From Treponema sp. (GTDB lineage: Bacteria; Spirochaetota; Spirochaetia; Treponematales; Treponemataceae): a stretch of 28,085 nucleotides of DNA. The notes under the pieces are model-generated. The model was not told where the DNA came from, ran no database searches, and saw only the letters and a list, made by a program, of their open reading frames with translations. The translations under genes and the position numbers were made by a program. Below are positions 8,656 to 16,266 of the stretch, piece by piece (the first letter of the stretch is position 1; every line of letters starts with the position of its first letter). The stretch spans positions 1 through 28,085 of the forward strand of contig JAILNY010000137.1 of NCBI GenBank assembly GCA_024691105.1, in the 5' to 3' direction.

Positions 8656-11600
8656 ATGGCAGATATTCACATTTTTGATCCGGCGCCGGAGGGGACACCG
8701 GTTTCTAATTTTGTTCACCTCCATGTACATTCTGACTATTCACTATTAGACAGCTGCGCAAAACTCGATAACTTAATCGCAAAAGCAAAAAGCCTCAATA
8801 TGCCGGCGCTCGCCTTAACCGACCACGGCAACATGTTCGGCGTTTTAAACTTTGAACACATCTGCCACGCCAACGGAATCAATCCGATTGTAGGCGAAGA
8901 ATTTTACGTTGCCTACGGAAGTCACTTAGAAAAGAACGACGTTCCCTACTCGCATAAAGGCGAAGACGGCGACCGCCATGCCCATTATTTTCACTTAATC
9001 TTACTTTGCGAAAACGAAACCGGCTACAAAAACATGAGCTGGCTTTCTTCGATCGGGTTTACCGAAGGAATGTATTACGGGAAGCCGCGAATCGACTTTG
9101 AACTTTTGGAAAAATATCACGAAGGCTTAATCTGCTGTTCAGCCTGTATCGCAGGAGAACTTCCGCAGCTTTTGCTTGCCGGAAAAGATGACGAAGCAAG
9201 AGAACTTGCCTTAAAATATAAAAATCTTTTTGGACCGGATCACTACTACATCGAGATTCAGGATCACGGACTTGAAGATCAGAAATTTGTAAATAAAAAA
9301 CTTATCGCACTTGCACACGAGCTTGACATTCCTCTTGTTGCAACAAACGATGTTCACTATGTAGAGCGCGAGGATGCAGTTGCGCAGGATGTTCTTCGCT
9401 GTATCGGATTTAAAAAGCTTTACAACGAGCCGCATCAGACAATGGGCGGTAACGGAAATGACAACTGGTATTTTAAAACTGAAGACGAAATGCGTGCTCT
9501 CTTTCCTGACTGTCCTGAAGCAATTGACAATACAATCAAGATTGCAAACATGTGCAACCTTACGATTCACCAGTATAAAACTCAGGAACTTAAAGACTGC
9601 CTTCCGCGTTTTAAATTGCCTGATGAATTTTGTACTCACGGCGATGATTATAAATCAGACCAGGATGACTACGTACGCTATCTTGTAGAAGAAGGCTTAA
9701 AAAAACGCTACAAAGAAATTACACCCGAAATCCGAAAACGTGCTGAATATGAACTTGGAATTATTTTCCAGATGGGATTTTCAGGATACTTTTTGATTGT
9801 ATGGGAATTTATCAACTGGTCAAAGTCGACCTGGGATAACGTTAACAACAAACCAAAGCCGTATATTCCGATTGGACCGGGACGTGGTTCTGGTGCAGGT
9901 TCTCTTGTAGCCTACGCCATGACGATTACCGACATCGATCCGTTTAAGTACGGACTTATCTTTGAGCGATTCTTAAATCCTGAACGTGTATCAATGCCTG
10001 ATTTTGACGTTGATATGGACTTCGACTTTAGACAGGATATCATTCAGCATACACGAGATCTTTACGGAGATCCGCAGGTAGGTCACATCGTTACCTTTGG
10101 TACTCTAAAGGCAAAGCAGGTTCTTGCAGACGTTGGGCGCGTTTTAAACATTCCGCTTAACGAAGTCAACATGCTCAAAAAATGCATTCCTGATAACCCA
10201 AAGGCAAAACTCAAAAATGCATTTGAACCACCGACAGAAAAATTTCCTGACGGTGGCCAGCTTATTCAATACAAAGATGATCCGCGCTACCAGCAGCTTT
10301 TTGCGCTTGCCAAAAAACTTGAAAACGTAAACCGCAATACGGGTCTTCATGCGTCGGGAATGGTAATCGGTCTTACAGCCCTTCCAAACTGGGCGCCGGT
10401 ATTCGTTGCCGAAGGTAAGGTTGCAGTTCAGTATACAATGGATATTATTGAACCATGCGGCCTTGTAAAATTTGACTACCTCGGACTTAAGACTCTTTCA
10501 TTAATCCGCTACGCAGAAAATATCATTAACAAACATAAAAAGCCTGGTGAACCGGATTTTATTACTGCAAACGTTTCAGAAACAGACGAAAAAACTTTTG
10601 ACCTGTTTGACCGCGGCGACTCAGTTGCAGTCTTTCAGTTTGAAAGTGCGGGCATGCAAAAAATTCTGCGCCAGGCAAAACCGCGTCGCCTTGAAGAACT
10701 TGTTGCCTTAAACGCACTCTATCGCCCGGGTCCAATGGACTACATTCCAAATTACATCGACGGAAAATGGAAGCCCGAAACCGTTCACTACCCGGACCCT
10801 TGTCTTGAAGACATCTTAAAAGAAACCTACGGCGTTATGGTTTACCAGGAACAGGTAATGCAGGTTTCCCAGCGTATTGCAGGATTCTCTCTTGGTGGTG
10901 CCGATATGCTCCGCCGTGCGATGGGAAAAAAGAAGCCTGAAGTTTTGATGGGCAAAAAAAAGGAATTTATCGAAGGCGCAATTAAGCAGGGCTTTACAGA
11001 ACAACACGCAGCTGAAATTTTTGAAATAATGGTTCCGTTTGCCGGTTACGGTTTTAACAAATCCCACGCCGCAGCATATTCTGTTCTTGCTTACCGCACA
11101 GGATGGCTTAAGGCCAATAAGCCTGCCGAGTTTATGGCCGCAAACCTTACAAACGAAATTACATCGACCGACGGACTTCCTGGTTATATTGCCGAAGCGC
11201 GTAAAATGGGAATCCCTGTTGACCCGCCGGACGTTAACCGCTCGGATGTAATTTTTGACGTTGTCGACGGCCGCATTGTCTTTGGTCTTAAAGGTATCAA
11301 GGGAATGGGAGATTCAGCCGCCGCCGCAATCGTTGCAGAGCGCGAAGAAAACGGTCCATACAAATCATTCATTGACTTTATCGAACGTGCCGGTATTAAA
11401 AGCGTTGACGGAAAACGCGTTGTCAACAATAAGGCAATCGAGGTTTTGATTAAGACCGGCGGCTTTGATAATATCGGAAAGGAAGAAGGCAAGGTGTACA
11501 ACCGCCCTACTCTTTTACAGAATATGGAACGCGCCGTTGACTACGCAGAAGCAAAGCGCTCCGGATCAGAAAACGGTCAGGGCTCACTTTTTGAAGACAC

Positions 11601-12348
11601 CGGCGAAAAAGAATTTGTCGACTTTGAATTTGAAGAAGTCGAAGATCTTCCAACAATGGAAAAACTCAATCTTGAAAAAGAATGTATCGGAATCTATGTC
11701 TCAGGACATCCGCTTGATGACTATAAAACAATTATCGAACAGTCTGCAACACTCACAACACTCAACTTAGAGCGCGAGGCAAAATTTGCAAAAGAACAGA
11801 AGGCAGCACAGGAAGCAGCCGGTCAAAACTCGTGGGCTCAGCGTAATTCCGGCAAATTGTATACTGTAATCGGAATGCTCAGAGACCTTCGCACAATAAA
11901 GACAAAAAAAGGTGACGACATGGCTTTTGCAAAGCTTCAGGATTTTAACGGCGAGATTGCACTCACATTCTTTGCACGCACCTGGGGAACTCTCAGAAAC
12001 CAGATTCAAAACGATAACGTATATGCGTTTAAAGGACGACTCGATGCTTCCCGCGACGAGCCTTCTGTATTAGTAGAGTCACTTGAAGATATCAACGCCC
12101 TTCATGTTCATTCAATCCATGAGATTCACATTCAGCTTGAAAGCACTCTGAAAAACGAAATGGAAATTCAAGATTTAAAGAATTTTTTATTTGGCACTCA
12201 GGGCAATTGTTTAGTATATTTTCATATAGACACAGAAAACGGAACATTTACAGTAAAGGCCAACTCTCAGATGACTGCGCCTTGTGATGAAGAGTTTATC
12301 AAACAGCTGCAGGATATTCCGTTTGTAAAGGAAGTCTGGACAGCATAA
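8656..12348 (+). CDS. dnaE: DNA polymerase III alpha subunit
   Basis: 1230 residues, slightly longer than the 1160 of E. coli. It is the replicative polymerase subunit. The N-terminal PHP domain (about 19-290) keeps all nine metal-ligand positions: H21, H23, D32, H57, E82, H113, C164, D232, H234. The polymerase core follows, with GPGRGSGAGS and PDFDVDMDFD (449-458) carrying the catalytic aspartates, then LYRPGPMD. An OB fold lies near 1065-1140 and a C-terminal tau-binding-like region ends the protein. I chose the ATG at 8656 (MADIHIF) because homology begins at residue 19 (FVHLHVHSDYS) and the divergent promoter of the neighbour occupies the upstream in-frame extension to 8551. It starts the dnaE-yggT-recG cluster, 21 nt before yggT. 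No dnaQ-type proofreader is present in the window. Confidence 0.97.
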   Translation: MADIHIFDPAPEGTPVSNFVHLHVHSDYSLLDSCAKLDNLIAKAKSLNMPALALTDHGNMFGVLNFEHICHANGINPIVGEEFYVAYGSHLEKNDVPYSHKGEDGDRHAHYFHLILLCENETGYKNMSWLSSIGFTEGMYYGKPRIDFELLEKYHEGLICCSACIAGELPQLLLAGKDDEARELALKYKNLFGPDHYYIEIQDHGLEDQKFVNKKLIALAHELDIPLVATNDVHYVEREDAVAQDVLRCIGFKKLYNEPHQTMGGNGNDNWYFKTEDEMRALFPDCPEAIDNTIKIANMCNLTIHQYKTQELKDCLPRFKLPDEFCTHGDDYKSDQDDYVRYLVEEGLKKRYKEITPEIRKRAEYELGIIFQMGFSGYFLIVWEFINWSKSTWDNVNNKPKPYIPIGPGRGSGAGSLVAYAMTITDIDPFKYGLIFERFLNPERVSMPDFDVDMDFDFRQDIIQHTRDLYGDPQVGHIVTFGTLKAKQVLADVGRVLNIPLNEVNMLKKCIPDNPKAKLKNAFEPPTEKFPDGGQLIQYKDDPRYQQLFALAKKLENVNRNTGLHASGMVIGLTALPNWAPVFVAEGKVAVQYTMDIIEPCGLVKFDYLGLKTLSLIRYAENIINKHKKPGEPDFITANVSETDEKTFDLFDRGDSVAVFQFESAGMQKILRQAKPRRLEELVALNALYRPGPMDYIPNYIDGKWKPETVHYPDPCLEDILKETYGVMVYQEQVMQVSQRIAGFSLGGADMLRRAMGKKKPEVLMGKKKEFIEGAIKQGFTEQHAAEIFEIMVPFAGYGFNKSHAAAYSVLAYRTGWLKANKPAEFMAANLTNEITSTDGLPGYIAEARKMGIPVDPPDVNRSDVIFDVVDGRIVFGLKGIKGMGDSAAAAIVAEREENGPYKSFIDFIERAGIKSVDGKRVVNNKAIEVLIKTGGFDNIGKEEGKVYNRPTLLQNMERAVDYAEAKRSGSENGQGSLFEDTGEKEFVDFEFEEVEDLPTMEKLNLEKECIGIYVSGHPLDDYKTIIEQSATLTTLNLEREAKFAKEQKAAQEAAGQNSWAQRNSGKLYTVIGMLRDLRTIKTKKGDDMAFAKLQDFNGEIALTFFARTWGTLRNQIQNDNVYAFKGRLDASRDEPSVLVESLEDINALHVHSIHEIHIQLESTLKNEMEIQDLKNFLFGTQGNCLVYFHIDTENGTFTVKANSQMTAPCDEEFIKQLQDIPFVKEVWTA

Positions 12349-12369
12349 ACATAAACCGGGAGGCAAAAT

Positions 12370-12963
12370 ATGAATACTGTACGTTTAGTTTTTTATATTC
12401 TTTCAGAACTTTGTATAATTTATTCTTTCTTATGTTCTATAAGAATTATCCTTACATGGATTCCCGGATTAGAAAACGGCTTTACAAGATTTATTTCTAA
12501 GATTTGTGATCCTTATCTAAATTTATTCTCAGGAAGATTACTCATCGGCGCAATTGATTTTTCACCAATTCTTGCACTTGCAATTCTTGCATTATTTTCA
12601 ATGTTATTTGGAAGATTCTCACATGCGCTCTCTTTATCCTTTGGATTTGTTCTTTCATCAATTGTTTTTATGGCATGGAGTGTAGTTTCTTCCGTTCTTG
12701 GCTTTTTAATGCTTATTCTCATCATACGCCTTATAGTTCTTTTACTGCAGAATAATTCTTACAACGGCTCTCAATTCTGGAGACAGTTTGACTACACAAT
12801 AAATCCAATTGTCTATCGCATTGCAAATACTTTTTCAAATAGAAAAATGTTTTCATACAGAACAACTCTGATAATTTCTATCGTTGCTCTTTTAGTTGTA
12901 CAAATTGCAGGGTATTTTTTCTTTACAAAAATTTCAGAACTTATAAACTTAATTCCATTTTAA
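12370..12963 (+). CDS. yggT: YggT-family integral membrane protein
   Basis: 197 residues with about four to five membrane segments (about 5-30, 57-80, 88-127 as a long double-length stretch, 165-186). The YggT signature is clear in the first half: RIILTWIPG, DPYLNLF and GAIDFSPILA. The second half looks like a degenerate duplicate (RLIVLLL, then INPIVYRIANTF), matching the tandem arrangement of E. coli YggT. The family is linked in other bacteria to membrane-associated division or osmotic functions; no biochemical activity is established and I do not propose one. GGGAGG 7 nt upstream gives a strong start. It lies 21 nt after dnaE and 21 nt before recG, so co-transcription is likely. Confidence 0.85.
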   Translation: MNTVRLVFYILSELCIIYSFLCSIRIILTWIPGLENGFTRFISKICDPYLNLFSGRLLIGAIDFSPILALAILALFSMLFGRFSHALSLSFGFVLSSIVFMAWSVVSSVLGFLMLILIIRLIVLLLQNNSYNGSQFWRQFDYTINPIVYRIANTFSNRKMFSYRTTLIISIVALLVVQIAGYFFFTKISELINLIPF

Positions 12964-12984
12964 TTTTTGCAGGAATAAAAACAG

Positions 12985-15105
12985 ATGAAAATTTCCGATA
13001 TAAAAATTCCTGTTGAAACTTTAGCAGGCGCAGGTCCTGCCGCTGTAAAACGTCTTGCAAACCTCAATATTTTTACCATCGGAGATTTACTGCAGTTTTA
13101 TCCGCGTGACTACGAAGACCGCTCAAAGCGTGTATCATTAGGTGAATATAAAACTGCAAAAAAAGTTCACACCGCAGCAAAGGTTCTTTCCCACGAATAT
13201 TTTGGCTTTGGAAAAATGCGTACTCTGAAAATCGTCATCACCGACGGAACAGCGCGAGCAAGTCTTATTGCATTTAACCGCAGTTTTTTAGAGCAGTCCC
13301 TTTCTGTCGGTTCTATCATAAGCGTAACCGGAAGCTTTGACATAAAATACAACGAGCTTCAGTCTTCAAGTTTTGAAGCATCTGTTTTAAGTAATGAAGG
13401 TGAACTAAAGGATTTTGAAAATACGATTCTTCCTGATACAGGAATTATTCCCCTCTATCATCTGACTCAAGGTTTAACACGAAAGACTCTCGTAAAACTT
13501 ATAAGTCAGGCAATCAAGCAATATGCAATCGGAATTGATGATGAGCTTCCGGAAAATATAATTAAAAGCCGTGGACTGCTTTTAAAAAAAGATGCAATAA
13601 AAAAAATACACGAACCAAAAAACATGCACGAAGCAGAAGCCGCGCGTAACACACTTATATACGAGGAATTGTTTTTATTTCAGACAACAATTCTTGAGCG
13701 CGCACAAAAACGAAAGCAAAGCCTCATAGCGACATCGATTAATACTCCGCGCACAAAGTCCGACCTCTCGCCGCGTCAGGCAAAGCTTCTAGACTCACTA
13801 CCATTTTCGCTTACAAAAGATCAGCTTGATGTTATTCTTGAGATGAACACAGAACTTGACCGCGGCTTTAGAGAGCGCGCGGGCATCAGCCACACAACAA
13901 CTGTGCCACTCCCCTTTACGATGCAGCGCCTGCTTCAGGGCGATGTCGGCTCCGGCAAAACCCTTGTCGCATTATTTGCCGCCCTATTTGTAATTGACTG
14001 GGGCGGTCAGGTTGCCTTTATGGCGCCGACAGAAATTCTTTCCCGCCAGCATGCAGAAAACATCGCGCGCCTTACAGAAGAACTCGGAGTAAGAACCGCT
14101 TTCTTGTCAGGCAACGTAAAGACTGCCGGCCGCAAAACTCTTTTGACAGCCTTAAAAGCCGGCGACATAGATATCATAATCGGAACGCACGCACTTTTTT
14201 CTAAAGACGTTTTCTATAAAGATCTTGAACTTGCCATAATTGACGAACAGCACCGCTTTGGAGTTTTGCAGCGGCAGGCCATTGTCGAAAAAGGCCGACA
14301 GCTTTTTTCTTCTACCTATGTAAGCCCTCACCTTTTAATGATGAGCGCAACACCGATTCCGCAGACCCTTGCACTTACAGCCTTTGGAGACCTGGACGTT
14401 TCTACAATCAAAACGCTTCCAAAAGGAAGAAAGAGCATAATGACCTATCTTGTTTCTGACGAGCACGCACAGAATGCATACAACGCAGTCCGACAGGAAC
14501 TTCTCAAAGGCCATCAGGCATATTTTGTTTATCCGGCAATCGAAGAATCAGACGACGCAACAACAGACGAAAATATAAAGTCAGCAGAAGCAGCTTTTAA
14601 AGAATTATCTTCAACATATTTTTCAAATTTCACCTGCGCCCTTATTCATTCAAAAATCCCGGAAGACAAACAGGCACGGATTTTAAATGATTTTAATTAC
14701 GGAAAAATCAACATGCTCTTTGCAACCACAGTCGTAGAAGTCGGAGTCGATGTTCCAAATGCGACCTGCATGGTAATTGAACAGGCAGATCGTTTTGGTT
14801 TAAGCCAGCTTCATCAGCTTAGAGGAAGAGTCGGCCGCGGAAATACACAGAGCTTTTGTTTTTTAGTTTACAGAAAAAATATTACAGAAAGCGGAATTGA
14901 ACGTATGAAAATTCTTCGCGAAACTACAGACGGTTTTGTGATTGCAGAAAAAGATTTAGAGCTTCGCGGCCCGGGCCAGATTACAGGGACAGCGCAAAGC
15001 GGAGACTTACAGCTTGCAATTGCAGATCTTTCGCGCGACCAGAAAATTCTTTTACAGTCACGACAGGACGCAATTGCCTGTTTACAAAAACGGCAGGACA
15101 CTTAA
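12985..15105 (+). CDS. recG: ATP-dependent DNA helicase RecG
   Basis: 706 residues, typical for RecG (about 690). It is a branch-migration translocase that reverses stalled forks and remodels D-loops. The N-terminal wedge/OB domain spans roughly 1-190 (AGPAAVKRLANLNIFTIGDL opens with the helix-hairpin-helix-like element; YPRDYEDRS follows). The SF2 motor has Walker A GDVGSGKT (319-326), DEQH (420-423), MSATPIPQTLA, then motif V/VI segments TTVVEVGVDVP and QLRGRVGRG. The C-terminal ELRGPGQITGTAQSG is the RecG-specific TRG region. AGGA lies 10 nt before the ATG. The last few codons overlap a hairpin that serves the convergent sigma-factor gene. No anomalies in the motor motifs. Confidence 0.96.
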   Translation: MKISDIKIPVETLAGAGPAAVKRLANLNIFTIGDLLQFYPRDYEDRSKRVSLGEYKTAKKVHTAAKVLSHEYFGFGKMRTLKIVITDGTARASLIAFNRSFLEQSLSVGSIISVTGSFDIKYNELQSSSFEASVLSNEGELKDFENTILPDTGIIPLYHLTQGLTRKTLVKLISQAIKQYAIGIDDELPENIIKSRGLLLKKDAIKKIHEPKNMHEAEAARNTLIYEELFLFQTTILERAQKRKQSLIATSINTPRTKSDLSPRQAKLLDSLPFSLTKDQLDVILEMNTELDRGFRERAGISHTTTVPLPFTMQRLLQGDVGSGKTLVALFAALFVIDWGGQVAFMAPTEILSRQHAENIARLTEELGVRTAFLSGNVKTAGRKTLLTALKAGDIDIIIGTHALFSKDVFYKDLELAIIDEQHRFGVLQRQAIVEKGRQLFSSTYVSPHLLMMSATPIPQTLALTAFGDLDVSTIKTLPKGRKSIMTYLVSDEHAQNAYNAVRQELLKGHQAYFVYPAIEESDDATTDENIKSAEAAFKELSSTYFSNFTCALIHSKIPEDKQARILNDFNYGKINMLFATTVVEVGVDVPNATCMVIEQADRFGLSQLHQLRGRVGRGNTQSFCFLVYRKNITESGIERMKILRETTDGFVIAEKDLELRGPGQITGTAQSGDLQLAIADLSRDQKILLQSRQDAIACLQKRQDT

Positions 15106-15116
15106 AGCGCCTGCCG
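15086..15116 (-). terminator. Intrinsic terminator of the sigma-factor gene, embedded in the end of recG
   Basis: On the minus strand CGGCAGG (15110-15116) and CCTGCCG (15091-15097) form a perfect 7-bp stem with a 12-nt loop, followed immediately by five T residues (15086-15090). It lies 22 bp past the sigma-factor stop and overlaps the last codons and stop of the convergent recG. There is no T-run on the plus side, so it is directional. Confidence 0.65.
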
Positions 15117-15138
15117 CATTCACAATTCAGATTACAAA

Positions 15139-15978
15139 TTAAGCAACGTAGCTTTCAAGACGACGCATTCTTGTCGGATGCTGAAGTCTTACAATTGCAT
15201 GCTTTTCAATCTGACGGATTCTTTCTTTTGTAAGATTACATACATCACCGATTTCTTTTAATGACATCGGCTTGTCCCCGTCAAGACCATAGCGCATACG
15301 GATAACACGCTGCTCGTTCGTATTCAATGTTCCCAAAACTCCATCGATATCGTCCTTCATAGAAGAGTACATAACTTCTTCGTCAGGATTTCCGTAGCGG
15401 TTGTCTTCGATAAAGTCACCAACAGAAGTAACACCCTTGTCGCCCGTTGTAAGTGGAGCATCAAGAGAAATAAAGTCTCTTGAAATATTCAGCATATCGC
15501 GGATATGAGATGGTTCAAGATTAAGCATTTCACCAATCTCACGAATCTCCTGCTCTTCTGTCTTATTATGACCAACAAGTTTTTTAGCCTTCTGAATCTG
15601 GTTAAGCTCGTTGATACGGTTAAGCGGAAGTCTTACACTTGAAGCCTTCTCGCTGATTGCCTTTGTAATGCTCTGGCGAATCCACCATACAGCATACGAA
15701 ATAAAATGATAGCCCTTTGAAACATCAAAGCGATCAACTGCTGTCATAAGTCCAATGTTGCCCTCGCTGATCAAATCAGTCAGGTCAAGACCGCGGTTCT
15801 GATATTTTTTTGCAACGTTTACAACAAAACGCAGGTTAGCATTTACAATTTTATCTTTTGCAGCCTTAGAACCCTTCTGTGCCTCTAAAGCAAGTTCAGT
15901 TTCTTCTTCATGGGATAACAATGGAATTTTATTAATCTCTTTGAGGTACATTGCCAAAACTTCATCATCGTATTTCAT
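15139..15978 (-). CDS. Sigma-70 family (group 1/2, RpoD/RpoS-like) RNA polymerase sigma factor
   Basis: 279 residues without region 1.1, the size of an RpoS-type alternative factor rather than a full primary sigma. Region 1.2 begins at DEVLAMYLKEINKIPLLSHEEE. Region 2 (about 42-113) has the core-binding NLRFVVNVAKKYQNRGLDLTD and the -10 recognition helix ending in YAVWWIRQSITKAI. Region 3 carries SVRLPLNRI. Region 4 (about 215-279) has RMRYGLDG and the -35 helix LTKERIRQIEKHA. AGGGGA 5 nt upstream fixes the ATG. The upstream DNA holds a sigma-54-type promoter rather than an obvious sigma-70 one, so I infer an alternative (group 2) factor under RpoN control, comparable to Borrelia RpoS. It could instead be a short primary-like sigma; comparison with the genome's other sigma genes would decide. 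Confidence 0.9.
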   Translation of the reverse strand: MKYDDEVLAMYLKEINKIPLLSHEEETELALEAQKGSKAAKDKIVNANLRFVVNVAKKYQNRGLDLTDLISEGNIGLMTAVDRFDVSKGYHFISYAVWWIRQSITKAISEKASSVRLPLNRINELNQIQKAKKLVGHNKTEEQEIREIGEMLNLEPSHIRDMLNISRDFISLDAPLTTGDKGVTSVGDFIEDNRYGNPDEEVMYSSMKDDIDGVLGTLNTNEQRVIRMRYGLDGDKPMSLKEIGDVCNLTKERIRQIEKHAIVRLQHPTRMRRLESYVA

Positions 15979-15993
15979 TTTTTTCCCCTTTTT

Positions 15994-16020
15994 CCACCGC
16001 TTGCAAAAGCCTTAGCGTGG
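15994..16020 (-). promoter_or_regulatory. Hairpin in the predicted 5' leader of the sigma-factor mRNA
   Basis: Reading the minus strand, CCACGCT (16014-16020) pairs with AGCGGTGG (15994-16001) with one bulged G and a 12-nt loop. It ends 4 nt before the AGGGGA ribosome binding site (15984-15989), within the 58-nt leader predicted from the sigma-54 promoter. It could modulate translation. On the plus strand the same hairpin is followed by a T-rich stretch, but no plus-strand gene precedes it. Confidence 0.4.
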
Positions 16021-16035
16021 TATTTTTATTTTTAT

Positions 16036-16189
16036 GAATGAATTTATGCAAAAAGTGTGCCAAGTTTTTAAATTATTAACTTGAATTTGAAAAAATTGAA
16101 TTTTTAGCTGACTTTTGAATGAATTTTACGAATTTTGTTGACGATTCGGATATTTTTTTCTATCTTTTATATAAATACCGAATGAATTT
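16036..16189. repeat. Three direct copies of GAATGAATTT
   Basis: The 10-mer GAATGAATTT occurs at 16036-16045, 16117-16126 and 16180-16189, spaced 81 and 63 bp, within the AT-rich region between uvrD and the sigma-factor gene. The first copy sits at the predicted sigma-54 transcription start. AT-rich composition makes some repetition expected, so a role is uncertain. Confidence 0.35.
16048..16063 (-). promoter_or_regulatory. Sigma-54 (RpoN) -24/-12 promoter of the sigma-factor gene
   Basis: The minus strand reads TTGGCAC-N5-TTGC: TTGGCAC at 16057-16063 and TTGC at 16048-16051. The invariant GG and GC are separated by exactly 10 nt, as in the consensus TGGCACG-N4-TTGCW; only the seventh core base differs (A for G). 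The predicted start is near 16036, 58 nt before the ATG. No strong -35/-10 alternative was seen on this strand between uvrD and the sigma gene. Confidence 0.75.
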
Positions 16190-16206
16190 GTGTTATTTTG
16201 ACACTA
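16188..16206. promoter_or_regulatory. Putative enhancer/operator site, proximal copy
   Basis: A 17-bp sequence TTGTGTTATTTTGACAC repeated exactly at 16228. The arms TTGTGT and ACACTA form an imperfect palindrome (5 of 6). It is centred about 160 bp upstream of the predicted sigma-54 start, a normal position for an enhancer-binding protein site. Confidence 0.5.
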
Positions 16207-16227
16207 TGCTCAAATTTTGAATATCAA

Positions 16228-16246
16228 TTGTGTTATTTTGACACAA
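16228..16246. promoter_or_regulatory. Putative enhancer/operator site, distal copy
   Basis: Same 17-bp core as the proximal copy, starting exactly 40 bp further upstream (close to four helical turns). Here the palindrome is complete: TTGTGT, 7-bp spacer, ACACAA. It is centred about 200 bp upstream of the predicted sigma-54 start. Confidence 0.5.
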
Positions 16247-16266
16247 TCTGCGCGACGTGCGGCAAT

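Noticed and set aside
9211..9639. A 142-codon open frame antisense to dnaE.
   Set aside because: It lies opposite conserved dnaE sequence, lacks an RBS and resembles no family; a shadow of codon bias.
16138..16166. Plus-strand TTGACG-N17-TATCTT as a promoter for an antisense or small RNA.
   Set aside because: The -10 match is poor, the region is AT-rich, and nothing recognisable lies downstream on that strand.
16198..16226. TTGACA inside each 17-bp repeat as a plus-strand -35 element.
   Set aside because: No good -10 follows at 16-18 bp for either copy and there is no plus-strand gene; the palindromic site reading explains both copies better.
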